From a virus: 64,000 bases of DNA. The stretch is from IMG/VR virus record IMGVR_UViG_3300003323_000115, positions 1-64,000 of that record. The stretch is one strand, 5' to 3'. Every line of letters starts with the position of its first letter. Positions within the stretch are counted from its first letter, which is position 1. The translations under genes were made by a program, and so were the position numbers. Below are positions 21,135-30,358 of the stretch, piece after piece. The notes under the pieces are model-generated. The model had not been told where the DNA came from. It was given only the letters and a program-made list of their open reading frames with translations, and did no database searches.

Positions 21135-22982
21135 ATGAACCAAGCAGAAAACAAGATCGTCCGCGTCGTCTCGGCGATCCTCGATACCAAAGAACTCACG
21201 CTCTATCTGGTCGATGGATCAACGGTCACGATTCAACAAGGCGATCCCCGCGTCAAGCGCATCGTGGACGAGATCACGCCGAAGCTGGCAGGCAAGCAAG
21301 GTGCCGTAGCTGAAGTCAATCTCGACTACGACAAGACCACCACGTTTGCCGACTTCGAGAAGAAGACCAACGGCGTGGTGAAGTTCTTCCGTGTGGCGAA
21401 AGCCAAGCTCAAGAATTTCCTTCAGACCACCGAAGAACTGGTAGTCGAGTCACTGACTCCCCGTGTCATCGGCCTGCCCGCTGCCGGTGTGATGGTCGAG
21501 CCGGAAGACGAGTCCGAAGAAGACGACGGCATCAAACAGGACGAAGACCTGAACGAAGTCGAAGAAGCCAAGCCCGAACCGAAGACCGAACTGACGCCGG
21601 TGGAGAAGCTGCAAGCTGCAACCGCTGACATCCTGAAGCATGCAGTACCGGTGACCTCGCACCACTTCGCTGACCACCATGTCAGCGACACCCAGGACAA
21701 GCACGCCCTGGTTGCTGTGGTGGACGACAAGGTGATCCCGAACGCGCAGAACCTGCACACGCAGATCAAGCACGTCGTGGACGGTGCTGAAAGCACCGGC
21801 CTGGTGAACCTGATGAAGCGCCTGGCCACCGTCAAACGTGGCCACAGCGTGGATGATCTGATGAAGTTCCTGAAGCACGGCGATCTTCCGATTGCCGACG
21901 ACGGCTCCATCATCATCTACAAGCGCCTCAACACGTCAGAGAGCAGCCTCGGTGACTTCGTGGATGTGCACAGCGGCAAGGTGAACCAGAGCGTCGGCGA
22001 TATCGTGTGCATGGCTGAAGAGCTTGTGGACCACAACCGCCGAATCGAGTGCTCGAATGGTCTCCACGTTGCACGACGCCAGTACCTCCATAGCTTCAGC
22101 GGGAACCGCATGGTTCTCGCTAAGGTCAACCCCGAGGACGTGATCGCCGTGCCGGAGTACGACGCCAACAAGATGCGTGTGTGCGGCTACCACATCCTCT
22201 TCGAGATCCCTCGAAATGATGCGGCCAAGCTCAGCGCAAACCGTCCCATTGTGGCTACGGACGAAACGGCAGTCCTGCTGGCCCGTGCCCTGGCTGGTGA
22301 CTATCCCCCTGCGAAACGCAAGGTGGAGATCACTGGTCACAAGGGCGAGGGGATGGTCTACACTTCCTTGGCTCAACCGGGGGAAAAGAAGCCTCGCTTC
22401 GAGCCGAAGGAAGATCTGGTACCGGTGGCAGCACTCGAAGATCAGCAAGTTGCAGATCCTTCGCAGGCCACCGGCCCGAAGATCGATCCCAGCAAGGTCG
22501 TGGAGAAGGTCGCACCCGTGGAACCGGTCAAGCTGACCCGGCAGGAAGAGACAAGTCAACTGGTGGACACCATCATGTTCGGCACGACGAACCTGGAAAA
22601 GACCGAGGCAGCAACCAAGCTCGACAAGCTCCGCAAGGAGTGGAAGAAAAGCTGGTCGGCCCTCGGTCTGAACGAGAAGCAGACCAACACGATCCTGAAG
22701 CTCCTGGGCACGCCCGCCAAGGCACCGCAGAAGCCCGCCAAGAAGGCGAAGCCGAAAGCTGAGCCCAAGGTAGCACCGACGCCTGTGAAGGCCTCTGTGA
22801 CGCCTGTGGCTCCCGTTGGACCCAAGGCCAACATCGCAGCCAAGCTGGAAGCAGCACTGGCAGGCGACAAGGCCCTGGCAGCTGAGATCCTCCAGATCAA
22901 GAAAGCAGCCAAGAAGTCTTGGGACATCCTCGGCGTGACGGCGGTCCAGGTCCAGAAGCTGGATCAAATCGCCAAGAAGTAA
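21135..22982 (+). CDS. rIIB: rIIB-like protein with Lys/Pro/Ala-rich C-terminus
   Basis: 615 residues from the ATG after TTAGGAAACAC; an earlier in-frame start would overlap rIIA by 65 bases. The middle third carries the rIIB core: KRGHSVDDLMKFLKHGDLPI, DGSIIIYKRLN, VGDIVCMAEELVDHNRRIEC, SNGLHVARRQYLH and ANKMRVCGYHILFEI. The N-terminal 120 residues are charged and beta-rich. The C-terminal 250 residues are unusual: two similar helical repeats (KLDKLRKEWKKSWSALGL and EILQIKKAAKKSWDILGV) separated by a Pro/Ala/Lys linker. The repeats may bind nucleic acid or a partner. Confidence 0.88.
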   Translation: MNQAENKIVRVVSAILDTKELTLYLVDGSTVTIQQGDPRVKRIVDEITPKLAGKQGAVAEVNLDYDKTTTFADFEKKTNGVVKFFRVAKAKLKNFLQTTEELVVESLTPRVIGLPAAGVMVEPEDESEEDDGIKQDEDLNEVEEAKPEPKTELTPVEKLQAATADILKHAVPVTSHHFADHHVSDTQDKHALVAVVDDKVIPNAQNLHTQIKHVVDGAESTGLVNLMKRLATVKRGHSVDDLMKFLKHGDLPIADDGSIIIYKRLNTSESSLGDFVDVHSGKVNQSVGDIVCMAEELVDHNRRIECSNGLHVARRQYLHSFSGNRMVLAKVNPEDVIAVPEYDANKMRVCGYHILFEIPRNDAAKLSANRPIVATDETAVLLARALAGDYPPAKRKVEITGHKGEGMVYTSLAQPGEKKPRFEPKEDLVPVAALEDQQVADPSQATGPKIDPSKVVEKVAPVEPVKLTRQEETSQLVDTIMFGTTNLEKTEAATKLDKLRKEWKKSWSALGLNEKQTNTILKLLGTPAKAPQKPAKKAKPKAEPKVAPTPVKASVTPVAPVGPKANIAAKLEAALAGDKALAAEILQIKKAAKKSWDILGVTAVQVQKLDQIAKK

Positions 22983-23003
22983 GCAACCGCTAACTTCATA
23001 AGT

Positions 23004-23038
23004 ACCTCCTAGTCAAGTAGACTAGGAGGTATTTTTTA
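23004..23038 (+). terminator. strong intrinsic terminator
   Basis: A perfect 12-bp stem TACCTCCTAGTC (23004-23015) and GACTAGGAGGTA (23021-23032), loop AAGTA, then TTTTTT. It ends the long operon from 10944 to the rIIB-like gene. Confidence 0.95.
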
Positions 23039-23051
23039 TGGAGTCTTGATC

Positions 23052-23375
23052 ATGTCGAATGTCCACCGTGTCAATCGAAAAGCAACCGATGCTGACATCC
23101 TGCGCCTGAACAGCGTTGGACTCTCCCTCGGGACCATTGCTGCTCAGCTAGGTACCCACCCCACGACCATCACCATCCGGTTGCGGTCGTTGGGGGTACC
23201 TCCGGCAGATACCCGGCGAACCTTCATGGAAGATGTGTTCAAGACTCTATCCCCGGCAGAGCAAGAGTGGCTTGCAGATCAGCTGGGTCCATCAATTCCG
23301 ATCAAGACCTTCGTGAGCAACATGCTCAAGAACGAGTACTACCGGAACCAACAGAACCAAGGAAACACACCGTGA
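23052..23375 (+). CDS. helix-turn-helix DNA-binding protein (107 aa)
   Basis: Residues about 15-50 form a resolvase/sigma-type helix-turn-helix (DILRLNSVGLSLGTIAAQLGTHPTTITIRLRSLGV). The rest is helical. It probably binds DNA and could regulate middle or late genes, or assist replication, as it opens the replication operon. The ATG at 23052 is preferred over an upstream TTG. Confidence 0.75.
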   Translation: MSNVHRVNRKATDADILRLNSVGLSLGTIAAQLGTHPTTITIRLRSLGVPPADTRRTFMEDVFKTLSPAEQEWLADQLGPSIPIKTFVSNMLKNEYYRNQQNQGNTP

Positions 23376-23929
23376 GCCAATCCAACACCAACTTCGCCCT
23401 CGTCTCCAACATGAACGTCGCCTTCGGCAATCCGCAAGGTGACCCGAAGCAACTGAGCATCAAGAAGATCCGCAAGCAGTGCCTCAACATCGTCGATGAA
23501 CTCGGTGAACTGTTCGTGGCCCTGGGCGGTGACAAAGAGCTCATGAAGCACGCTGTGGCCCATTTTAAGTGGATCGCCAACAAGACGGGCAACCCCGTCG
23601 ATACGGACAAGATCCGTGACAGCCTCACCGACATCCATGTGTTCGCCTATGGCGCTCATCACCTCATGGGTGTGGACGCCAACGAAGACATGCGCTCGGT
23701 CATCAACGGTGTCATGACCCGCTTCATCAAGAACGAGCAAGACAAGATCGATACCATCGCCAAGCACGCTGCCCTGGGCGTGACCGATGTACGATTCGAA
23801 GGCGTCTTCCCCTTCGGCATCATGAAGTCCAATTCGGACCAACCCGATGCACCGGAAGGCAAGTTCCTGAAGTCCGCAAGTTACCAGGAAGAGAGGCTGT
23901 ACCCCGTGGAATTCGTTTTCGTGGATTGA
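23372..23929 (+). CDS. MazG-like NTP pyrophosphohydrolase
   Basis: 185 residues. The all-alpha NTP-PPase pattern is visible: VDELGELFVAL (E43-x2-E46) and IRDSLTDIHVFAYG (D83, D87), the two metal-binding helix pairs of the MazG/HisE superfamily. Such enzymes remove dUTP or odd nucleotides, or lower ppGpp in some phages. A later HLMGVDANEDMRSVINGVMTRF fits phage members. The GTG start overlaps the preceding stop (GTGA). Confidence 0.8.
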   Translation: MSQSNTNFALVSNMNVAFGNPQGDPKQLSIKKIRKQCLNIVDELGELFVALGGDKELMKHAVAHFKWIANKTGNPVDTDKIRDSLTDIHVFAYGAHHLMGVDANEDMRSVINGVMTRFIKNEQDKIDTIAKHAALGVTDVRFEGVFPFGIMKSNSDQPDAPEGKFLKSASYQEERLYPVEFVFVD

Positions 23930-23947
23930 CCCACAACGAACATAGTT

Positions 23948-23972
23948 GAAGGCCCTTCGGGGCCTTCTTCAT
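23948..23972 (+). terminator. terminator-like hairpin with TTCG loop
   Basis: GAAGGCCC (23948-23955), TTCG, GGGCCTTC (23960-23967), then TTCATTTC. The T-run is broken, so termination may be partial and allow read-through into the helicase gene. Confidence 0.75.
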
Positions 23973-23988
23973 TTCTGAAAGACTTTCA

Positions 23989-25278
23989 ATGGCAAACAAA
24001 CTGAACCAAGGACAACAAGAAGCCGCCGATGGTGTCTTCCAGTTCCTTCTGAGTGACGAAAAGGAGATGATCATCTCCGGTCCTGGTGGCGTTGGTAAGA
24101 CCTTCTTGATGGGAGAGATCATCGATGACGTGATCCCCCGCTACCAGAGCACATGCAAAGCAATTGGTGTCAAGGCAGACTATGTGGATGTCTACATGAC
24201 TGCCACCACCAACAAGGCAGCTGACGTTCTGAGTAACGCAACCAATCGCCCCACCGGTACCATCCACAACCACTTGAGCCTCAAGGTTCAAGAGGATTAC
24301 AGCACCGGTCGCAGCACCCTTTCGAAGACCCGTGAGTGGAAAGTCCATCAGAACCAGGTTCTGTTTGTGGACGAGTGCTCAATGATCGATACGCCTCTGC
24401 GCAAATTGATCCGTGAAGGCACCTTCCAGTCTAAGATCATCTACGTGGGTGACCATTGTCAGTTGGCCCCTGTCATGGAGAAGCTGTCACCCATCTATCG
24501 TGACGGTCTTCGTACCTACGAACTGACCCAACCGATGCGTACCGATAATCCGGAGCTTCAGGCACTGAACCAGCAGCTTCGGACAACGGTAGAAACTGGT
24601 GTCTTCAAGCCGATCCAGATCGTGCCCGGCATCATCGACTGGTTGAACCAAGACCAGATGGTCGATGAGATTCAACAGCACTTCGTGGACAAACAGACCA
24701 CGGATCGCATCCTGGCCTACACGAACAAGCAAGTCATGGCGCTCAACCGCTATGTGCGTGATCTTCGTGGCCTGCCCATGGAGCTTGGTGTGGGGGAAAA
24801 CCTCATCAACAACTCGATGGTCAAGGTCAAGAATGGCACTCTGTCCGTGGAAGAAGAAGTGCAGATCATCGAGATGGACGAGGACATCGAGGACTACTAC
24901 CCGCATCCTGAAGCCAAGGTGCAGATCCGTCGAGCCACGATTCGCACACCAGTGAAGGGCACCTTCACGAACGTGCCGATCCCCGTGGATCGTGTGCATG
25001 CACAGAACGTGGTGAAGTGGCTGGCCCAACGCAAGTACTGGTCGGACTACTTCAACATGAAGCAGATGATCCCCGACCTTCGTGAACGGGATGCTGCAAC
25101 AACCCACAAGGCACAAGGAAGCACCTATGGCACGGTCTATATCGATGCGGCGGATATCTCGACATGCAGAGACCCTGATCAAGCTGCACGCCTACTCTAT
25201 GTCGCTGCAAGTCGAGCCAGATCCCGAGTTGTTTTCTACGGGGATCTGGTCGAAAAGTTCGGCGGATTCATTCGTTAG
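23989..25278 (+). CDS. SF1 DNA helicase (RecD2/Dda-like; N4 gp37-like)
   Basis: 429 residues. Walker A GPGGVGKT (31-38); motif Ia TATTNKAADVL (71-81); motif II VLFVDECSM (124-132); motif III VGDHCQLAPV; C-terminal motif V/VI TTHKAQGSTY and YVAASRARSRVVFYG. This is the Dda/RecD 5'-3' helicase layout, placed before the DNA polymerase as in N4. It should unwind DNA at the phage fork. The next gene overlaps its last bases only through its ribosome site. Confidence 0.93.
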   Translation: MANKLNQGQQEAADGVFQFLLSDEKEMIISGPGGVGKTFLMGEIIDDVIPRYQSTCKAIGVKADYVDVYMTATTNKAADVLSNATNRPTGTIHNHLSLKVQEDYSTGRSTLSKTREWKVHQNQVLFVDECSMIDTPLRKLIREGTFQSKIIYVGDHCQLAPVMEKLSPIYRDGLRTYELTQPMRTDNPELQALNQQLRTTVETGVFKPIQIVPGIIDWLNQDQMVDEIQQHFVDKQTTDRILAYTNKQVMALNRYVRDLRGLPMELGVGENLINNSMVKVKNGTLSVEEEVQIIEMDEDIEDYYPHPEAKVQIRRATIRTPVKGTFTNVPIPVDRVHAQNVVKWLAQRKYWSDYFNMKQMIPDLRERDAATTHKAQGSTYGTVYIDAADISTCRDPDQAARLLYVAASRARSRVVFYGDLVEKFGGFIR

Positions 25279-25288
25279 GAGGGCCAAG

Positions 25289-25795
25289 ATGCTTGACCAA
25301 GGCGTGACGATCATCGATCAGATCATCGACAGGCTATTCGGTAAATACGACACTGAGTTCCAAAAGAACATCACATCGTTGTGTGATCGAATGGGCAGAG
25401 ATGAGCATGGAACAGAGTCGCTCGGTTTCATCTACAACGGCAAGTGGTACGTGAGGCGTAACAGCCCCAACGCTCATCGCAGGCACTCCCAGCGAAAGGC
25501 TCTGCCACTTCATCTGGTACCCGAGATGGACAAGATCCATCGAGAGTACGAGATCGTCCAGACCGACAGAAGGCAGATCAACCAATTGCTGGTGAAGCTG
25601 CTGTACCAGTGCAACGATCTCGAAGAGATCAGGGATGCACTGCCCAATTCACTTTGGGTGTACGCCGGTTTCTCTGGTCATCAGCGACAGTTCAACCAAG
25701 AGGTTTACTTCTTCAAGGACGAACGCCTGCAACGTGACTACGAGAGACTTCTCCCGAAAATCGAGCTCTACCTCGGTATGTCTCTGATCCTGTGA
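25289..25795 (+). CDS. hypothetical protein between helicase and DNA polymerase (168 aa)
   Basis: The ATG follows TTAGGAGGGCCAAG. Starts MLDQGVTIIDQIIDRLFGKYD; contains ESLGFIYNGKWYVRRNSPNAHRRHSQRKALP (basic) and a helical C-terminal half. Holds the same place as an N4 gene of unknown function (gp38). Probably part of the replication set. Confidence 0.75.
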   Translation: MLDQGVTIIDQIIDRLFGKYDTEFQKNITSLCDRMGRDEHGTESLGFIYNGKWYVRRNSPNAHRRHSQRKALPLHLVPEMDKIHREYEIVQTDRRQINQLLVKLLYQCNDLEEIRDALPNSLWVYAGFSGHQRQFNQEVYFFKDERLQRDYERLLPKIELYLGMSLIL

Positions 25796-25802
25796 GGAAT
25801 GC

Positions 25803-28421
25803 ATGAACCATCTCACCTTGGGTGAGAGCCAAGAAAGCTACCCAGTGGCTTTCTTGGTTCCTACCATTCAAAGTGCCCCCATTCTCGATGCGTATGTCAA
25901 ACCATTTGCATTGGATCAAGATTCGGTGTTGATCCTCGACCTGCACTACAGCAGGGAGAAGAAGAAGACACCGGTAGCAGAGTTGAAGCAATACATCGAA
26001 ACGATGGTTGCTCCTGTGCTGCAAGACTTCAAAACACAATACGTCCTGGTGGCTGACGTGGAGTACTTCAAGGTGCTCACGAAACAAGCAAAGGGCGAAG
26101 CCATGCTGGGCTATCTTCTTGATAGCCCCTATGGCGATTTCAAGGTTGGGTACGTGCCCAACTACCGGTCTATCTTTTATGACCCGGTGAAGATCAAAGC
26201 GAAGATCGCTCAGACCATGGAGGCTGTGAAAGCCCATGCAAATGGGAACTACCAAGACCCTGGTGCAAGCATCATTCACTTCGCTGAGTACCCAACCACC
26301 GATGAAGAGATCGAACAGTGGCTTGAAAAGCTGCTGGAGATGGACAAGCCGCTTGCCATCGACATCGAAGCATTCGATCTGAAGCACTACAAAGCAGGCA
26401 TTGGCACGATCACTTTCTGCTGGTCACAGCACGAAGGGATTGCATTCGCTGTGGATTATGTGCCCATAGAAGGAGCAACCGAAGCTCCTTATGGGATGAA
26501 CGTTCGCAATGAACCAAGAAGAAAATTGCTGCGGCGATTCTTCGAACGACTGTCGCAGCGAGCGATGTATCACCACATCAGCTTCGACGTTTACGTTCTG
26601 ATTTATCAGCTCTTCATGAAAGACTTGCTCGATCAAGAAGGACTGCTGTATGGCCTATCGGTCATGCTGAAGAATTGGGATGACACAAAGCTCGTCACTT
26701 ACCTAGCCACCAACTCGTGTGCTGGAAACAAACTGGGCTTGAAGGAACAAGCCCAAGAGTTTGCTGGTAACTATGCCGTGGAAGAGATCCACGACATCAC
26801 CAAGATCCCACTGGACAGCCTGTTGCAATACAACCTTGTTGACGGGCTGAGCACACACTACACCTACAACAAGTGGTGGGACAAGATGGTCAACGACCAG
26901 CAACTGGAGATCTACAAGACCCTGTTCCAACCCGCCATCGTTGACATCATCCAGATGCAATTGACTGGAATGCCCTTGAGCATGCCCAAGGTGTTGGAAA
27001 CAGAAGCTGAGCTTCAGATCGACTACGACAATGCCTTACAAGGCATGAATGCAACCAACGTAGTGCAGCGGTTCAACTATCTGAGAGTTGAGCAGTACGT
27101 CGAAGAAAAGAATGCAGAGTGGAAGAAGAAGCGGACCACTGTCAGTGAAGTGTTGGCAGAGCTGCCGAACAATCCGAAGCTACGTGAAGCGATTGAGTTC
27201 AATCCCAACTCGGGACCCCAGTTGCAGCAACTGCTATTCAAGATGCTTGGACTGCCCGTGTTGGGCCTCACAGCAAGCAAGCAGCCAGAGACAGGTGGCG
27301 ATGTCATCAAAGACTTGAGGAACCACACCTCGAATCAAGATGAGCTAGCTTTCCTGAATCACCTGATGGACTACAAGGCGGTGGACAAGATCCTCACCTC
27401 GTTCATCCCAGCCATGAAGGCAGCGCCCATGGGGCCTGACGGATGGCACTACCTCTTCGGGAACTTCAATCTCGGTGGCACCGTCTCCGGACGACTATCG
27501 AGTTCAGACCCGAATCTGCAGAACCTGCCAGCAAACAGCAAGTACGCGAAGAAGATCAAGGCCTGCTTCCAGGCACCTCCTGGTTGGCTCCTGTGCGGGT
27601 TGGATTTCGCCTCCTTGGAGGATCGGATCTCAGCCCTCACTACCAAGGATCCAAACAAGCTGAAGGTCTATACCGATGGCTACGATGGGCACTGCCTACG
27701 CACCTTTGCGTACTTCCCCGAGAAGATGATCGGCATCGTCAACACTGTCGAGTCGATCAACACAATCGCAGCGAAGTACCCACATGAGCGTTTCCTGTCA
27801 AAGGCACCGACCTTCGCACTGACGTACCAGGGTACTTACATCACCCTGATGAGGAACTGCGGTTTCTCGAAGGAAGTGGCTCAGCAGATCGAAGGGCGCT
27901 ACAAAGAGCTCTACAAGGTCAGCATCGACTGGGTGCAGGACAAGCTCACACAGGCCAGCAAGGACGGCTACGTCATTGCTGCTTTCGGTCTTCGAGTCCG
28001 TACCCCACTGCTGCATCAGGTCATTCGTGGAACACGAAGCACACCACATGAGGCAGAAGCTGAAGGACGCACAGCCGGTAATGCTCTTGGGCAAAGCTGG
28101 TGCCTACTGAACAGCCGAGCTTGGTCGGAGTTCATGCAGAAAGTGAGGGCATCCTCACATCGTCTGGATATCAGGCCATGTGCCCAGATCCATGACGCCG
28201 GATACGCAATGATCCGGGACAGCATCGAGCCTATCCTTTACACCAACAAACATCTAGTTGAAGCCGTAGAATGGCAGGCTCACCCCGAGATTGCTCACCC
28301 TGACGTGAAGCTCGGCGGGGAGCTTTCCATCTTCTGGCCGAGTTGGAAAGAGGAAATCGGCATCCCGAATGGAGCGACCAGAGAAGAGGTCTTCCAGATC
28401 ATCGACAAGGCCATGGCGTGA
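25803..28421 (+). CDS. family A DNA polymerase (N4 gp39-like)
   Basis: 872 residues. The 3'-5' proofreading exonuclease motif I is LAIDIEAFD (D187, E189). The polymerase domain has GTVSGRLSSSDPNLQNLP (fingers/template), motif A GLDFASLEDR (D601), motif B RFLSKAPTFALTYQ and motif C QIHDAGY (D about 797). It is the phage replicative polymerase. No 5'-3' exonuclease domain is present, as expected for phage enzymes. The first 150 residues are specific to this group. It sits eight bases after the preceding gene. Confidence 0.96.
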   Translation: MNHLTLGESQESYPVAFLVPTIQSAPILDAYVKPFALDQDSVLILDLHYSREKKKTPVAELKQYIETMVAPVLQDFKTQYVLVADVEYFKVLTKQAKGEAMLGYLLDSPYGDFKVGYVPNYRSIFYDPVKIKAKIAQTMEAVKAHANGNYQDPGASIIHFAEYPTTDEEIEQWLEKLLEMDKPLAIDIEAFDLKHYKAGIGTITFCWSQHEGIAFAVDYVPIEGATEAPYGMNVRNEPRRKLLRRFFERLSQRAMYHHISFDVYVLIYQLFMKDLLDQEGLLYGLSVMLKNWDDTKLVTYLATNSCAGNKLGLKEQAQEFAGNYAVEEIHDITKIPLDSLLQYNLVDGLSTHYTYNKWWDKMVNDQQLEIYKTLFQPAIVDIIQMQLTGMPLSMPKVLETEAELQIDYDNALQGMNATNVVQRFNYLRVEQYVEEKNAEWKKKRTTVSEVLAELPNNPKLREAIEFNPNSGPQLQQLLFKMLGLPVLGLTASKQPETGGDVIKDLRNHTSNQDELAFLNHLMDYKAVDKILTSFIPAMKAAPMGPDGWHYLFGNFNLGGTVSGRLSSSDPNLQNLPANSKYAKKIKACFQAPPGWLLCGLDFASLEDRISALTTKDPNKLKVYTDGYDGHCLRTFAYFPEKMIGIVNTVESINTIAAKYPHERFLSKAPTFALTYQGTYITLMRNCGFSKEVAQQIEGRYKELYKVSIDWVQDKLTQASKDGYVIAAFGLRVRTPLLHQVIRGTRSTPHEAEAEGRTAGNALGQSWCLLNSRAWSEFMQKVRASSHRLDIRPCAQIHDAGYAMIRDSIEPILYTNKHLVEAVEWQAHPEIAHPDVKLGGELSIFWPSWKEEIGIPNGATREEVFQIIDKAMA

Positions 28422-28467
28422 GCCACGCCGAACACAACAGGCAACAGCCTATTCCAGAAAGATTTAA

Positions 28468-28899
28468 ATGAGCAGCAAATCCCCAATCAAGCAGCATTAC
28501 TTCCTGCTGGCAGCAACCTGCATCACCATCGATGCAGCAGACCGTGAAGCAGCCAAGAGCCCTGACAACGTGGTTGGCGTGAGCCGAATCCCGGTCCAGG
28601 TTCTCTTGGTTCAACCGAACCGTGAGTTCACGGCCAACAGCATCGCCAAGGGCCAGATGGGCGCACAGCAATCGCTGTACCGTGTGGTCCACAAGGACAA
28701 GGTGGATGTGGTCGATGTGATTATCGACAGCATCATGCATCTGGGCTTCATGACCCCGGAACAGTTCAATGGTCCCAAGAGCCCCGAACAACTCGTCCAG
28801 GAGGCCATTGCAGTGGCCAAGGCAGCAGGCGTGGAGGTGAGCAATGCCAAGGCCCCCATCGCTGGCGAGAGCGCCCCTGGATGCGACTCCCTGGAGTGA
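28468..28899 (+). CDS. hypothetical protein (143 aa)
   Basis: Starts MSSKSPIKQHYFLLAATCITIDAADREAA. A beta-rich first half (SRIPVQVLLVQPNREF) and a helical second half with RVVHKDKVDVVDVIIDSIMHLGFMTPEQF. N4-type phages have similar-sized genes between DNA polymerase and gp42; function unknown. Confidence 0.75.
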   Translation: MSSKSPIKQHYFLLAATCITIDAADREAAKSPDNVVGVSRIPVQVLLVQPNREFTANSIAKGQMGAQQSLYRVVHKDKVDVVDVIIDSIMHLGFMTPEQFNGPKSPEQLVQEAIAVAKAAGVEVSNAKAPIAGESAPGCDSLE

Positions 28900-28901
28900 T
28901 C

Positions 28902-29324
28902 ATGGCAGAAGGACTTGATCTAGCCTCGGCTGTCAAGATGTGCAACAAGATCGTGCCCAATTACGGACCGTGCAAACGATCCGCTGGACATCTCGGACCT
29001 TGCGCCCACAGCATTCAGCCTGATCTTCTTGGACCTGCAATCGAGCCGCGAAACAAGCTGACAGGGGGCCTCACGAACTATTACCTGGTTCGTGTGACAC
29101 ACCCCCAACGCTCGGATCAGGCCCCATACACGGCAGAGTGCGAGGACATCATCGATGCCCTTGGACTCGACCCGAACGAGGCCAACATCTTCAAGGAGAT
29201 CTGGCGCTCAGCCAATGCCCGTCAAGGCAATGGCAAGCCTGATCACAAGGCACTGTACGGTGCCGAAAAGATCGTTCATTACGCTGGACGCATCCTGAAG
29301 AAGCTGCAACGCCAAGCAAGCTGA
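28902..29324 (+). CDS. conserved phage protein (140 aa)
   Basis: The ATG lies two bases after the preceding stop. N-terminal Cys motif (KMCNKIVPNYGPCKRSAGHLGPCAH) is a possible small zinc site. The C-terminal domain GLTNYYLVRV...YTAECEDIIDALGLDPNEANIFKEIWRSANAR...DAEKIVHYAGRIL-like (here ALYGAEKIVHYAG) is a domain found in many tailed phages without known function. Fusion of a Cys-rich N-terminus to that domain is less usual. Confidence 0.78.
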   Translation: MAEGLDLASAVKMCNKIVPNYGPCKRSAGHLGPCAHSIQPDLLGPAIEPRNKLTGGLTNYYLVRVTHPQRSDQAPYTAECEDIIDALGLDPNEANIFKEIWRSANARQGNGKPDHKALYGAEKIVHYAGRILKKLQRQAS

Positions 29325-29330
29325 ACCAAG

Positions 29331-29370
29331 GAAACAGGGGCCGGTTTTTCTGGTCCCTGTTTCGTTTCAT
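29331..29370 (+). terminator. intrinsic terminator
   Basis: GAAACAGGG (29331-29339) pairs with CCCTGTTTC (29355-29363); the inner part holds GCCGG...CTGGT. The tail is GTTTCATTT, so it may be partial. Confidence 0.75.
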
Positions 29371-29389
29371 TTCCCCTCGGAGCCTACGT

Positions 29390-30358
29390 ATGAGATTCAC
29401 CAACAATCATGGCATTGCATTGCCTCTTGCCGTCTGGCTGGCCCATGACGACTACGACTACATCGACGAAGAGAACTACATCTCAGCGACTCGCTTGATG
29501 AAGCCTTTGCGACACATCGTGTTGCCCCAGCGTATGGCTCCGGCAGATCGTGAGCAGATCGATGTGGCAGATCGCATCGCCACAACGTTCGGCCATGCTG
29601 TGCACGACTCCATCGAGAAGGCATGGGCCAAAGGCTATCGTGAGAATCTTGCGAAGCTCGGCTACCCTGAAGACATCATCGCCCGTGTGGCGATCAACCC
29701 GACGCCTGAACAGGCTGCACATCCGGATGTCATTCCGGTTTACATGGAACAACGAGTGATCAAGTCGTTCCGTGGCTACCGCATCGGTGGCAAGTTCGAC
29801 TTGGTGGCAGAAGGCCAAGTTCAGGATCACAAGTCCACTTCAGCATTCGTCTGGGTGGCAGGCTCTCGTGATGACGAACACATCCTGCAAGGTTCGTTGT
29901 ATCGCTGGCTCAACCCAACGATCATCACGCAGGACACCATGGTGATCAACTACATCTTCACCGACTGGTCCAAGGCAAAGGCCAAGCAGGATCCACGCTA
30001 TCCCCAGATGCGTGTGATGTCGAAGGAGCTCAAGCTCCTGAGTCTCCAAGAGACAGAGAACTGGGTGACCCGCAAGCTCGACTTGATCGAGAAGCACTGG
30101 AACACACCGCAAGAGCAACTTCCGGAATGTTCCGACGAAGAACTCTGGCGTTCTGATCCGCAGTACAAGTACTACGCCGATCCAACCAAGACCACACGTT
30201 CCACCAGGAACTTTGAAGACATGGCATCTGCCAAGCAGTTCATGTCGGAGAAGGGTGGCAAGGGCATCATCAAGATCGTGCCCGGCGAGGTCAAGCGTTG
30301 CGACTACTGCGATGCTTTCAACATTTGCACTCAGAAGGATAAGTACTTCAATGATTAA
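29390..30358 (+). CDS. PD-(D/E)XK nuclease (Cas4/RecB-like)
   Basis: 322 residues. The nuclease core is GHAVHDSIEKAW (H72), GGKFDLVAEG (D137) and VQDHKST (D146-x-K148), the H-D-(D/E)xK set of RecB/Cas4-type exonucleases. C-terminal CDYCDAFNIC adds a Cys cluster that in Cas4/AddB-like enzymes holds an iron-sulphur site, but only three Cys are seen here. It may process DNA ends in replication or recombination, with the Sak4-like ATPase and SSB downstream. Overlaps the next gene by 8 bases. Confidence 0.85.
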   Translation: MRFTNNHGIALPLAVWLAHDDYDYIDEENYISATRLMKPLRHIVLPQRMAPADREQIDVADRIATTFGHAVHDSIEKAWAKGYRENLAKLGYPEDIIARVAINPTPEQAAHPDVIPVYMEQRVIKSFRGYRIGGKFDLVAEGQVQDHKSTSAFVWVAGSRDDEHILQGSLYRWLNPTIITQDTMVINYIFTDWSKAKAKQDPRYPQMRVMSKELKLLSLQETENWVTRKLDLIEKHWNTPQEQLPECSDEELWRSDPQYKYYADPTKTTRSTRNFEDMASAKQFMSEKGGKGIIKIVPGEVKRCDYCDAFNICTQKDKYFND

